The notes below the pieces were generated by a model, which saw only the letters and a list, made by a program, of their open reading frames with translations, ran no database searches and was not told the origin of the DNA. From an uncultured Bacilli bacterium (lineage in GTDB: Bacteria; Bacillota_I; Bacilli_A; RFN20; CAG-826): a stretch of 56,258 nucleotides of DNA. Every line of letters begins with the position of its first letter. The stretch's first letter is position 1. The position numbers and the translations under genes are program-made. Below are positions 1 to 7,902 of this stretch, in pieces. The stretch covers positions 1 to 56,258 of the forward strand of contig CALVYH010000007.1 of NCBI GenBank assembly GCA_944372115.1, given 5' to 3'.

Positions 1-2
1 TT

Positions 3-62
3 ATTGCATCAGTATTATTTGCACCAAGTCATATTGTGATTTCATATAAAAATGTAAAATGA
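3..62 (+). CDS. C-terminal tail of an unidentified (membrane?) protein, cut by window edge
   Basis: An open frame enters from the left edge and ends at TGA (60-62). The roughly 19 visible residues are hydrophobic, then turn basic (ending SYKNVK), like the end of a last membrane helix. A strong hairpin terminator follows at 108-141, which supports a real gene end. TGA as the stop is unusual for this window. Too short to identify, and it could be chance. Confidence 0.3.
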   Translation: MASVLFAPSHIVISYKNVK

Positions 63-107
63 TATTTACAACTTCCAGTTTATCAGTATCAAAAATAGAA
101 TATGAAC

Positions 108-141
108 AACAAAAAACATCGTAGCAATACGGTTTTTTGTT
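108..141. terminator. Hairpin terminator, probably bidirectional
   Basis: AACAAAAAAC (108-117) pairs with GTTTTTTGTT (132-141). Inside, CGTA and TACG close a GCAA tetraloop (GNRA type), with a two-base AT bulge on the left arm. The A-rich and T-rich arms would serve as U-tracts in either direction. It ends the gene entering from the left. Confidence 0.7.
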
Positions 142-319
142 ACCCAAAACCCACAATTCAATACATAACCACAGGTTAGTACAAATACCTTGTGTGATTT
201 TTTTAAAGCCTTAGAAAGTGATAATTACCCTGTTTTTCGCCCCGGGAAATGACACAAACAAGGCTGAATGCACTTCCCTGTGGTTTTTATGTTTTGGCAG
301 GAAAGGAGGATTGATTGCT

Positions 320-466
320 ATGCCGAGAATGAGCAAGAAACGGAAACAAGAGTGGGCGTTGTTTCTGAATGAAAGAAATCGCATTACCTACAACGAACTT
401 TGCAGAAAATGCAGCAATAACTGCAAGCAGAGTTTCCGCTGTATTGTGGTGCTTTGCGCGAAATGA
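320..466 (+). CDS. Small cysteine-rich protein of conjugative-element type
   Basis: 48 residues starting MPRMSKKRKQEWALFL and containing CRKC...C, followed by CKQSF. The start is set by a strong GGAGG (304-308) about 11 nt upstream. From memory, near-identical small proteins occur in Tn1549/Tn916-like integrative conjugative elements of gut Firmicutes; their function is unknown. Those I recall continue for about 10 residues past this TGA stop, so this copy may be truncated. GC content and codon use (CGG, CGC, TGC, GCG) differ sharply from the flanks, and no integrase or transfer gene is nearby. It looks like a foreign scrap left by an element. The open frame extends upstream to 218, but no ribosome site supports an earlier start. 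Confidence 0.55.
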   Translation: MPRMSKKRKQEWALFLNERNRITYNELCRKCSNNCKQSFRCIVVLCAK

Positions 467-479
467 ACACCTTATGTAT

Positions 480-528
480 GGGTCGCAAAGTTGGTAAGGG
501 GGTTGCAAAAATAAACAAGGGGTCGCAA
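480..528 (+). repeat. Three GGGTYGCAA iterons at exact 20-bp spacing
   Basis: GGGTCGCAA at 480-488, GGGTTGCAA at 500-508 and GGGTCGCAA at 520-528. Starts are exactly 20 bp apart (two helical turns), so all copies face the same side of the helix. They lie just after the conjugative-element-like gene and before a terminator. This is the usual geometry of a protein-binding array. The binding protein is unknown. Confidence 0.6.
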
Positions 529-573
529 GTGCATCACAATTGGTATTTATTGCCATCAAGTGTGAATAATATC

Positions 574-606
574 TAAACACCTTTATTAGGTGTTTAAGTT
601 TTTTGC
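574..606 (+). terminator. Rho-independent terminator
   Basis: Perfect 9-bp stem TAAACACCT (574-582) and AGGTGTTTA (588-596), 5-nt loop, then a T-rich tail. It closes the foreign small gene. From here to about 824 I see no gene, only very AT-rich DNA. Confidence 0.75.
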
Positions 607-824
607 AAAAACAATTATATAAAAGTTCACAATTATATCGAAAAGTAAACATCTTAAATCTCTATTGAACTAAACAATGATTAACCGTTTTTTTATTCTT
701 TATCTAATTTCAATGTTATCTTTGTATAGATTAAACATATTAAAATCAGTATGTAGCTATTAAAAATTTTGTTTAGCAATAAAAATCAAATTAAAAAAAT
801 GGATATTAAAATTTTAAAAAATAA

Positions 825-1304
825 AAACATAGAATATTAATAAATAGATCGTTAAATCACACAATTAAATATATTTTATTTAATGAAAATAAAGAAGATG
901 CATTTGAAACATCAATTTTAGGTTCTTTTAAAATAAACGAATTTAAAAATTGTAAACATTTATTTAATACATTAGCGATATTAAAAAATGAAGAAATATT
1001 TTTTTCATACAATGAATTTTTAAAAATTCTTAGCTTATCTAACTATGATTTTTTATATCTCGAAAAAGATTTAAAAATATTTAATAAGATTAAAGAAAAT
1101 ATTAACAAAGAATTTATAGATGAAGAAATATTTGTATTTTTTAAAAATTTAGTCAATAAAACATTTAAATACTTTTTAAAAAATAAACACCAAATAAATT
1201 TAATCAAAACTCAGCAAAATAAAGATTTTAATAACTTGATTAATTTTTATTACCTAAATGATGAAACAAAAATATTAAATATAAATTTATTTAATGATTT
1301 TTAA
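825..1304 (+). pseudogene. Start-less open frame, probable gene remnant
   Basis: A 159-codon open frame ending in TAA (1302-1304) has normal, K/N/F/I/E-rich composition for this genome. It contains no ATG, GTG or TTG start. An ATG at 799 opens a different frame that stops within about 13 codons, so a frameshift or lost start near 825-850 is likely. No domain is recognised. It converges on the orphan gene at 1365-1934, and a short sequence at its end (AAAGGGACTAA) recurs inverted just upstream of that gene. Confidence 0.4.
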
Positions 1305-1364
1305 TATAAAGGGACTAACTTCTTCTTTATTAATTGATCAAATTATCACTTTTAATCCATTAGA

Positions 1365-1934
1365 TTAAGCAGAAAATAATTTTGTTCTATTTTTTAAATA
1401 TGAATTATTAATTTTTATTTCATATAGAAGATTTTTATTATCGCTTTTGATCTTTTTCCAGCTTGAAATAGTATTTAAAGCTAATAAACTTACTTCTATT
1501 TCATAACTTCTTAAACACGCAATTACAAAGGCTTCTTCATCTAAATTAATTTCTTTATATTCTTTATTTCCTAAAAATAGTAAAAACAACATTCTAGTTG
1601 CTTGATCTTCTTTATCATTGCTTAACAGTTTTAATATTCCGCCATAAAAGAAACTTTTTTCAATTCTTTCTAATAAATCATATGGCAAAATTGTTTTTTC
1701 TAATGTTGGAAGCTTGTTATTTAAATATGAATGAACATTCCTTTTTAAAATTTCATATAAGGTTAATAATGAATTTTCACTTTTTTCATATCTAGCATCG
1801 TTATTAAAATCAATAAATTCTTTATAGATATCCTCAAATTTCTTATATTGTTCTTCGTCTTTTTTAATATTTAATTCTAAAGATGAAAATGATGGGAAAT
1901 TATACGATGGTGTATAAACTTTTAAACTATTCAA
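1365..1934 (-). CDS. Orphan hypothetical protein, TTG start
   Basis: 189 residues, soluble, no signal peptide or membrane segment, rich in short amphipathic helices. Residues 85-165 look like an all-helical repeat type, but I recognise no family. The start codon is TTG, supported by a full AAAGGAGGT Shine-Dalgarno 6 nt before it (around 1941-1949). No ATG start fits. The gene stands alone between a decayed frame and the phosphate operon. A 22-bp sequence just upstream recurs before the AbiEi gene at 42 kb. Confidence 0.65.
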   Translation of the reverse strand: MNSLKVYTPSYNFPSFSSLELNIKKDEEQYKKFEDIYKEFIDFNNDARYEKSENSLLTLYEILKRNVHSYLNNKLPTLEKTILPYDLLERIEKSFFYGGILKLLSNDKEDQATRMLFLLFLGNKEYKEINLDEEAFVIACLRSYEIEVSLLALNTISSWKKIKSDNKNLLYEIKINNSYLKNRTKLFSA

Positions 1935-1978
1935 TTTTTTGACCTCCTTTCAAACTTTTATAATAAAAATTAGTCCCT

Positions 1979-2000
1979 TATATATACAAGAAGGCTAAAA
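1979..2000 (-). repeat. 22-bp dispersed sequence, copy 1
   Basis: Identical over 22 bp to 42576-42597. Core on the minus strand: AGCCTTCTTGTATATATA. It lies 45 bp upstream of the TTG-start orphan gene. The second copy forms the loop and one arm of a terminator upstream of abiEi. Here the pairing arm is imperfect. Confidence 0.55.
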
Positions 2001-2113
2001 AAATAAATTCTATGTCGAAAAAATTAGATTTTTTAAATAATTTTAGAAATATTAAATAAATAGTAAATAATTAGTATTTTTTTAATAAATCCTTTATATA
2101 AAACCTATGAAAC

Positions 2114-2140
2114 TTTACAATTTCTTAACAATTCTTTACA
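2114..2140 (+). promoter_or_regulatory. Pho box: three TT(T/A)ACA repeats
   Basis: TTTACA (2114-2119), TTAACA (2125-2130) and TTTACA (2135-2140), starts 11 and 10 bp apart. This matches the known Bacillus PhoP site, TT(A/C/T)ACA direct repeats with about 5-bp spacers. It precedes the pst genes, and the operon itself encodes a PhoP/PhoR-type pair. It should activate the operon in phosphate starvation. Confidence 0.75.
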
Positions 2141-2153
2141 TTCCTATGATTTA

Positions 2154-2181
2154 TTGAACAAATTTTCATACATATTATATA
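2154..2181 (+). promoter_or_regulatory. Likely pst promoter
   Basis: A -35-like TTGAAC (2154-2159) and a -10-like TATATA (2176-2181), 16-bp spacer, lie between the Pho box and the leader palindrome. Transcription would start near 2188, inside the palindrome. The assignment is by eye. Confidence 0.45.
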
Positions 2182-2183
2182 GG

Positions 2184-2199
2184 CGTGTTAAATAACACG
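2184..2199. promoter_or_regulatory. Perfect palindrome in the pstS leader
   Basis: CGTGTTAAATAACACG, two 7-bp arms around AA, overlaps the expected transcription start. It could be a second operator. The G-run directly after it (2199-2203) is the only ribosome-site candidate but sits 16 nt before the ATG, farther than normal. Confidence 0.5.
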
Positions 2200-2219
2200 G
2201 GGGAAAAATTTAAAAATAT

Positions 2220-3275
2220 ATGAAAAAAGTTTTATTAGCATGTGCATTATTAGCAAGTTGTTCATTATTAGCTACTTCTTGTGGCAATACTCCAAATCAA
2301 CCTGATAATCCAGACATTCCAGATCAAGGTGAAAAACCAGGCGATGATGATAATCCAAATGAAGATGATAAACCAGGTGATGATACATTTGATACATCAA
2401 GAAATGTAAATCTTTATTCAAGAGAAGCTGGTTCAGGAACAAGAGAATGTTTCTTTGAAGGAATTGGTTATGGTGATGTAGCTAAAGAAGATAACTGGGA
2501 AGAGGGAGTCACCGTTTCTTCTCCAACATCAAATGGTGATATGATGAGCCAAGTTGGTTCAGATCCTTATGGAATCGGTTATTGTTCATTAGATGGAATT
2601 GGTGAAAATAAATCAATTAAAGCTCTTTCTTATGATGGAATTACTCCTACAGAAGAAACTGTTATTGATGGATCATATGCATTACAAAGAAATTTTAATT
2701 ATGTAATTAGAGATTATAAATCAACTACTGTTGAAAATGGTGAAGCAAGAAGCCAAGTCGCTCATGCATTTATCGAATTCTTCTCAACTGTTGAAGGCCA
2801 AGTTCAAATTCAATCAGCTGGTGGAATTGTTACAGAAGCACCAACAAAAACATTTGAAGATTTAATCGAAGAATATCCTATTTTAAGTGGAAGTGAAACT
2901 GTTCAACTTTATACATGTGGTTCAACTTCAGTTGAAAAAGTATTAAATGCTTCTATCACATATTTTACAAACAATATTCCAAATAAAAATATTACAATCA
3001 GTGCTAGCCAAACTGGTTCAGGTGCTGCAGTTACAGGAATTACTGAAGGAAATAGTGGAACATTAGCTGATATTGGTTTCTTATCAAGAGAAATTAATGA
3101 TGGAGAATTAGCAAAATTAACTGATGAAAATATTCACGGTGCAATGTGTGTTGATGCTGTTGTAGCAATTGTTAATAGCAAAAATACTTCTGTTAGTGAC
3201 ATTAATGGCGAAACATTAACTTCAATTTATAAGGGCGAATTAAAAACTTGGGCTGATATTGTTAAAGCTCTTTAA
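2220..3275 (+). CDS. pstS: Phosphate-binding lipoprotein PstS, halves in swapped order
   Basis: Extracytoplasmic phosphate receptor of the Pst importer. Residues 1-21 are a lipoprotein signal (LATSC, lipidated Cys21); 25-60 form an acidic D/E/P linker. Residues 62-204 match what is normally the SECOND half of PstS: the SREAGSGTR phosphate loop (67-75), GIGYCSLDGI, VQIQSAGGIV. Residues 228-350 match what is normally the FIRST half: CGSTSV (233-238), TGSG (265-268), ADIGFLSRE (283-291), VDAVVAIVN (311-319), LTSIYKGELKTWADI (333-347). Both phosphate-contact segments are present once, so the protein looks complete but circularly permuted, not truncated. It is first in the pst operon, behind a Pho box. 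Family assignment is firm; the permutation is read directly from motif order. Confidence 0.9.
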   Translation: MKKVLLACALLASCSLLATSCGNTPNQPDNPDIPDQGEKPGDDDNPNEDDKPGDDTFDTSRNVNLYSREAGSGTRECFFEGIGYGDVAKEDNWEEGVTVSSPTSNGDMMSQVGSDPYGIGYCSLDGIGENKSIKALSYDGITPTEETVIDGSYALQRNFNYVIRDYKSTTVENGEARSQVAHAFIEFFSTVEGQVQIQSAGGIVTEAPTKTFEDLIEEYPILSGSETVQLYTCGSTSVEKVLNASITYFTNNIPNKNITISASQTGSGAAVTGITEGNSGTLADIGFLSREINDGELAKLTDENIHGAMCVDAVVAIVNSKNTSVSDINGETLTSIYKGELKTWADIVKAL

Positions 3276-3296
3276 TAAGTAGTTTTGATTATTTTT

Positions 3297-4316
3297 ATGG
3301 AGAATTTTGTTAAAGTAAAAACCAAAAATAGTCGAAGCAAAAGAAAAATAATAGTAGATAAAATAGTACATCTACTATTATTTTTTCTTGTTGCAATATG
3401 CGCAAGTATCATAATTATTTCAATAATTTTCATACTTATTAAAGGTATTCAACCATTTGTTGATAATTATGGTAGTGATGGAAAATTTATTAATCAAAAT
3501 TTAGGTTCTTTTTTTACAAATTCCACTTGGACATATGATGGAAATGGTGGAGCAATGTTTTTAGTTTTAACAACTATTTATGTTGTTTTATTATCTTTAA
3601 TAATTAGTGTTCCTACATCAATTTTTACTGCATTATTTATTGCAAAAATTTCACCTAGAGGAATAAAAGATGTTATAAGAACCGCAATTGATTTATTAGC
3701 AGCAATTCCATCAGTTATTTTTGGTCTTTTTGGTAAAGGAATTATTAATCCTTTTGTTTATTCTATTGCTGAAGCTTTAAAAATTCAAACCTTTGCAGGT
3801 TCATCTATTTTAAGTGGGGCATTAATTATTGCAGTTATGTCAATTCCTACAATGACTACATTATCAATAAGTGCTATCAATGCAGTTGATCAATCGTTAA
3901 TTAATGGTTCTCTTGCATTAGGCGCTTCAAATGCTCAAACCAATATGAAAATTATAATACGTAGCGCAAAATCAGGTATTTTTGCTGGAATTATTCTTGG
4001 AATTGGTAGAGCTTTAGGAGAAGCTACCGCTATTCAAATGGTTATTGGAAATAGTACTAATGGTTTAACTTTCTATAATATTTTCCAACCAGGTTCTACT
4101 ATTGCTTCTGCTATGTTATCTGGTATTAATGAAGCTAGCGGATTTGGTTATGATATTCGTTTTTCACTCGGTATCGTTTTAATGGCGGTTATTGTTATTA
4201 CAAATTTAATTTTAACTGCAATTAAAAATTATAATCGTGATAAAGATGGACCAATTAGAAAATTTATTAAAAAAATTGGAGGATTATTAAAAAATGAAAG
4301 AAAAGAATCCAATTAA
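3297..4316 (+). CDS. pstC: Phosphate ABC transporter permease PstC
   Basis: Inner-membrane permease partner of PstA. Six predicted membrane segments begin after a basic N-terminus (KTKNSRSKRK). The EAA-type coupling loop reads [17 protein letters not shown], followed by GIILGIGRALGEA, typical of PstC. I start at ATG 3297 (MENFVKV); a TTG at 3285 in the same frame is the alternative, and neither has a clear ribosome site. It follows pstS by about 20 nt and overlaps pstA by 23 nt, so translation is probably coupled. Confidence 0.9.
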   Translation: MENFVKVKTKNSRSKRKIIVDKIVHLLLFFLVAICASIIIISIIFILIKGIQPFVDNYGSDGKFINQNLGSFFTNSTWTYDGNGGAMFLVLTTIYVVLLSLIISVPTSIFTALFIAKISPRGIKDVIRTAIDLLAAIPSVIFGLFGKGIINPFVYSIAEALKIQTFAGSSILSGALIIAVMSIPTMTTLSISAINAVDQSLINGSLALGASNAQTNMKIIIRSAKSGIFAGIILGIGRALGEATAIQMVIGNSTNGLTFYNIFQPGSTIASAMLSGINEASGFGYDIRFSLGIVLMAVIVITNLILTAIKNYNRDKDGPIRKFIKKIGGLLKNERKESN

Positions 4317-5559
4317 TTTTACTAAACTTATCGAAAGAAATATTAAAAATAGAAAATATAAAGATGGCTTGACCAATGGTTCAACTTTCTTATTTTCGTT
4401 ACTTTGTGTTGTTGTTTTATGTTTAGTTATCGGCTACGTTATTTTTACTGGTGCTAATTATTTAACTCCAGGATTTATTACAAGTAATTATTCGCAATCC
4501 TCAGTAGCTTTAAGAACAAGTAAAGACTTTGTTTTTGATGAAAATGGTTATGATTATAGCGATTTAGAAAGATTTGAAGATGTTTCTTATAGTGAAAAAT
4601 GGGGTATTGGGCTTCAATATGGTAAAGATAATAATCAAAATAATGTAATTTATGTTGTTCAAATTAGCGAAAATTCACCATTTAATGAACTTGTTAGAAG
4701 AGATGATGGAACAAATTTTAAAATTCCAACAGATATGTATTTATCTTATATTACCGTTCAAACTGAGTTAGGAACATATAAAACTGCATTTAGTGATGAT
4801 GGAATTGATAATATGATTTCAACATTAGATAGCGCAGTTAGTATTTATGATTCAAATTTTTTAAGTTTAGGTGGAGGAATTTCAACCTCATTAATTACAA
4901 CATGTTGGTTAATTTTATTTACGTTAATCTTCTCTCTTCCTTTAGGAATAGGAGGAGCAATATATTTAGGATATTATGCTAAAGATAATAAAGTTACTAG
5001 AATAATTAGATCTTTGGTTGATATGTCGAGTGGAATTCCTTCAATTATTTTTGGTCTTGTCGGTGCTGCAATTTTTATTCCTTTTGTTGGAAGTATGACA
5101 GGAACAACTGGTGGAAATATTTTTACTGGTGCATTAACAATGACTCTAATTTTACTTCCAACTATAGTAAAAACAGTTGAAGAATCAATTAAAACAATTC
5201 CTAAAAGTATGATTTCAGCATCTTTAGCTTTAGGTGCATCAAATACTGAAACAATATTTAAAATTGTTTTGCCTAATTCAATTGATGGTATATTAAACGC
5301 AGCTATTTTAGGAATTGGTAGAACAATTGGTGAATCTGCTGCTTTAGTATTTGCTTTAGGAACATTTATAACAGCTGCTCCAAGTTTTACATCAGGAAAT
5401 ACTACACTAGCTGTTCATATTTGGTATATTCTCGCAGGAGAATATCCAGCTTATGAACAAGCATGTGCTATCTCAATAATGATTTTCTGCGTTGTTGTAA
5501 TATTGTCGCTTTTAACAAAGTTGATTAATTATTTATTTAAAAGAAAAAGGGAGAAATAG
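4294..5559 (+). CDS. pstA: Phosphate ABC transporter permease PstA with inserted outer domain
   Basis: 421 residues against roughly 280-300 for usual PstA. The first membrane segment is about 31-52. The conserved core resumes at SLGGGIST (about 191) and carries the coupling loop [17 protein letters not shown] and [12 protein letters not shown]. Between them, residues about 62-188 are an extra extracytoplasmic segment. Within it WGIGLQYG...[15 protein letters not shown] (about 103-133) resembles the core of a PDZ domain (glycine loop, then a strand ending NSPF); this is a by-eye resemblance. The start is set by GGAGG at 4279-4283, inside pstC. The insertion would face PstS. Confidence 0.9.
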   Translation: MKEKNPINFTKLIERNIKNRKYKDGLTNGSTFLFSLLCVVVLCLVIGYVIFTGANYLTPGFITSNYSQSSVALRTSKDFVFDENGYDYSDLERFEDVSYSEKWGIGLQYGKDNNQNNVIYVVQISENSPFNELVRRDDGTNFKIPTDMYLSYITVQTELGTYKTAFSDDGIDNMISTLDSAVSIYDSNFLSLGGGISTSLITTCWLILFTLIFSLPLGIGGAIYLGYYAKDNKVTRIIRSLVDMSSGIPSIIFGLVGAAIFIPFVGSMTGTTGGNIFTGALTMTLILLPTIVKTVEESIKTIPKSMISASLALGASNTETIFKIVLPNSIDGILNAAILGIGRTIGESAALVFALGTFITAAPSFTSGNTTLAVHIWYILAGEYPAYEQACAISIMIFCVVVILSLLTKLINYLFKRKREK

Positions 5560-5564
5560 ACTTT

Positions 5565-6413
5565 ATGAAAAACCCATTTAAATTTAAAAAAGAAATTGTA
5601 AACGAAAAATTATTTAACAATGATACCTCACTTCCTCATAGCCAAGAATATCCTGATGAAGAAGTAATATTTAGTGTTAAAAATTTTCAATTTTATTATG
5701 ATAATGGTGCAAAGCATGCATTGAAAGATATTAATTTAGAAATTTTTAAAAGAAAAGTCACTGCCTTTATCGGACCTTCTGGATGTGGTAAATCTACTCT
5801 TTTAAGATGCTTTAATAGAATGAATGATTTAATTGATGGGAATAAAAAAGAAGGTGAAATTCTTTATAAAGGTACTCCAATTGATACATTAAATACAATT
5901 CAGCTTAGAAGTAAGGTCGGGATGGTCTTCCAACAACCAAATCCATTTCCAATGAGCATTTATAACAACATCACTTATGGTCCAAAATGCCAAGGATTAA
6001 GAAATAAAAAAGAATTAGATAAGATAGTTTATGAATCTTTAAATGATGTCGGACTTTATGAAGAGGTAAAAGAACAAATTTCTCATTCTGGAACTTCTCT
6101 TTCCGGAGGCCAACAACAAAGATTATGTATTGCAAGATGTATTGCAATGTCTCCTGATATAATTTTAATGGATGAACCTACTAGCGCTCTTGATCCTATA
6201 GCAACATTAAAAATAGAAGAATTAATTAGAAAATTAAAAGAAAAATATACTATCGTAATTGTTACTCATAACATGCAACAAGCCGCAAGAATTTCGGATT
6301 ACACTGCATTCTTCATGCTTGGAGAATTAATTGAATTTAATAAAACAGAAGATTTCTTTGCTCATCCTAAAAATAAAAAGAGCGAAGATTACATTACTGG
6401 AAAATTTAGTTAA
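5565..6413 (+). CDS. pstB: Phosphate ABC transporter ATPase PstB
   Basis: Cytoplasmic ATPase that powers the PstC-PstA channel. Walker [11 protein letters not shown]-loop [15 protein letters not shown] (the FPMSI stretch is characteristic of PstB), signature LSGGQQQR, Walker B IILMDEP, switch histidine in VTHN. There is a roughly 35-residue N-terminal extension before the nucleotide-binding domain. Starts 5 nt after pstA with GGGAG upstream. Confidence 0.95.
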   Translation: MKNPFKFKKEIVNEKLFNNDTSLPHSQEYPDEEVIFSVKNFQFYYDNGAKHALKDINLEIFKRKVTAFIGPSGCGKSTLLRCFNRMNDLIDGNKKEGEILYKGTPIDTLNTIQLRSKVGMVFQQPNPFPMSIYNNITYGPKCQGLRNKKELDKIVYESLNDVGLYEEVKEQISHSGTSLSGGQQQRLCIARCIAMSPDIILMDEPTSALDPIATLKIEELIRKLKEKYTIVIVTHNMQQAARISDYTAFFMLGELIEFNKTEDFFAHPKNKKSEDYITGKFS

Positions 6414-6457
6414 TACTTATATATTTTATAAATTATAATTATTTAAGAGGAAAATTT

Positions 6458-7090
6458 ATGGACTTAACAAATTTAGAAATTGATGTTGTAGAAATGTCAA
6501 AAAGAGTCAAAGAATCATTAAACTATGCTTTCTCATTCTATTTTGACCCTAATAATAGCCAAAAAGATATCATTAATGATGAAGTCATTAATGAATATGA
6601 AAGAAAAATTGAAGGCATTTGTTTATTGAATATTTTAAAAGAAAGACCTTTTGCTACTGAACTTAGAAAATTAACTGGTTATTTTAAAGTTTGTGAAGAT
6701 TTAGAAAGGCTTGGAGATCATGCTGAAGATGTTTGCTGGGTAAATTCAAATTTAGCTAAATATAAAGATACAATGAGACTTCCAAAACTTGATGAAATGA
6801 TTAATAAAACTTTAATAATGGTTAATAAAGCTATCGATTCATTAATAAATTTTGATGAAGACGAAGCAAAAAAAATCATTAAAAGTGATGATGAAATTGA
6901 TAAACTTTATTTAGAGATTCTTTCTTTATTACCATCTTTAAAAAAAGATAATAGATTTGATGATGAGTTTACAATTTTTACAACACTTTTAGTAAAATAT
7001 GTAGAAAGAATAGCTGACCACGCATCAAATGTCGCTGAATGGGCTATTTATATTAAAAGCGGATTTTATAAGGACAGATATATTATTTAA
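6458..7090 (+). CDS. phoU: Phosphate signalling protein PhoU
   Basis: 210 residues, all-helical, two PhoU repeats. Each repeat keeps the metal-cluster pattern E(R)xxDxxxN/D: DLERLGDHAEDV and YVERIADHASNV. PhoU links Pst occupancy to the sensor kinase and restrains uptake. It lies 44 nt after pstB with an AGAGGAAAA ribosome site and is followed almost at once (3 nt) by the response regulator, as in many Gram-positive pho operons. Confidence 0.9.
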   Translation: MDLTNLEIDVVEMSKRVKESLNYAFSFYFDPNNSQKDIINDEVINEYERKIEGICLLNILKERPFATELRKLTGYFKVCEDLERLGDHAEDVCWVNSNLAKYKDTMRLPKLDEMINKTLIMVNKAIDSLINFDEDEAKKIIKSDDEIDKLYLEILSLLPSLKKDNRFDDEFTIFTTLLVKYVERIADHASNVAEWAIYIKSGFYKDRYII

Positions 7091-7093
7091 ACT

Positions 7094-7777
7094 ATGAGCT
7101 ATATTATTTATTCATTAGAAGATGATAAAGAGATTTCCAGAGTTATTAATTTAATTCTTTCAAAAAACGGTAACGAAGTTATCTCTTTTTATGATGCTAC
7201 TTCTTTTTTTAAAGCTTTTGATTCTTTAAAACCAAATATGGTTTTGCTCGATTTAATGCTTCCTGATATGAAAGGCGAAGATGTTTTGAAAAGAATTAGA
7301 GAAGATAAAGCTAATAAAGACATCGAAATTATTGTTTTAAGTGCTAAAAACTCAATTATTAGTAAAGTAGATATGCTTGATTTAGGTGCTGATGATTATA
7401 TTGCTAAGCCATTTGAAGTTTTAGAACTTATTTCTAGAGTAAATGCTAAAAAAAGAAGACACAATGAAGAAATTATAAAATATCAAGATTTATCTATTTA
7501 TCCACTTAAATATGAAGTTTATAGAAATAATGAAAAAATTGATTTAACAACTAATGAATTTAAAATTCTTACATACTTAATTAAAAATAAAGAAAGAATA
7601 ATTTCAAGAGATGAACTTTTTAAAGCATATTGGGGTGAAAATATGGCTAATTTTGAATCGAGAGTTATCGATGTTCATATAAAAGGAATTAGAGATAAAC
7701 TTGATCCAAATAATAAAGATCATTATATTGTTACAATTTATGGTGAAGGTTATAAATTGAAAAACGAAAATCAATAA
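7094..7777 (+). CDS. phoP: PhoP/PhoB-type response regulator
   Basis: 227 residues, OmpR family. Receiver domain 1-120: acidic pair EDD (9-11), phospho-acceptor Asp in VLLDLMLPD (about 53), switch SAK, and conserved Lys in DDYIAKPFE. The winged-helix DNA-binding domain (about 130-225) has LTTNEFKILTYL and a recognition helix around SRVIDVHIKGIRDKL. The likely target is the Pho box at 2114-2140. It starts 3 nt after phoU without its own clear ribosome site, so it is probably translationally coupled. A terminator follows at 7786. Confidence 0.9.
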   Translation: MSYIIYSLEDDKEISRVINLILSKNGNEVISFYDATSFFKAFDSLKPNMVLLDLMLPDMKGEDVLKRIREDKANKDIEIIVLSAKNSIISKVDMLDLGADDYIAKPFEVLELISRVNAKKRRHNEEIIKYQDLSIYPLKYEVYRNNEKIDLTTNEFKILTYLIKNKERIISRDELFKAYWGENMANFESRVIDVHIKGIRDKLDPNNKDHYIVTIYGEGYKLKNENQ

Positions 7778-7785
7778 ATAGTATT

Positions 7786-7811
7786 AGAGGATTTAAAAAA
7801 TCCTCTTTTTT
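7786..7811 (+). terminator. Terminator between response regulator and kinase
   Basis: AGAGGATTT (7786-7794) and AAATCCTCT (7798-7806), 9-bp stem, 3-nt loop, then a T-run to 7811. It separates phoP from phoR, so the kinase must rely on read-through or its own promoter in 7812-7890. Confidence 0.85.
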
Positions 7812-7902
7812 AATTTTAAAGATTGTTAATTTTATAACGGATATATTAATTTTATAAAAATAAATTGATAAAATTATAAAGTATTTAAGGAAACTAAAGT
7901 AA

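Noticed and set aside
480-528. Plasmid replication origin from the iterons
   Set aside because: No replication initiator gene, DnaA box or AT-rich opening region is seen beside the three copies.
287-652. Minus-strand ORF of 121 codons over the small cysteine-rich gene
   Set aside because: No ribosome site, spans the terminator and iterons, and lies antisense to a recognisable gene.
2220-3275. PstS being truncated or a pseudogene
   Set aside because: Both canonical halves are present once, with signal peptide and intact frame; only their order differs.
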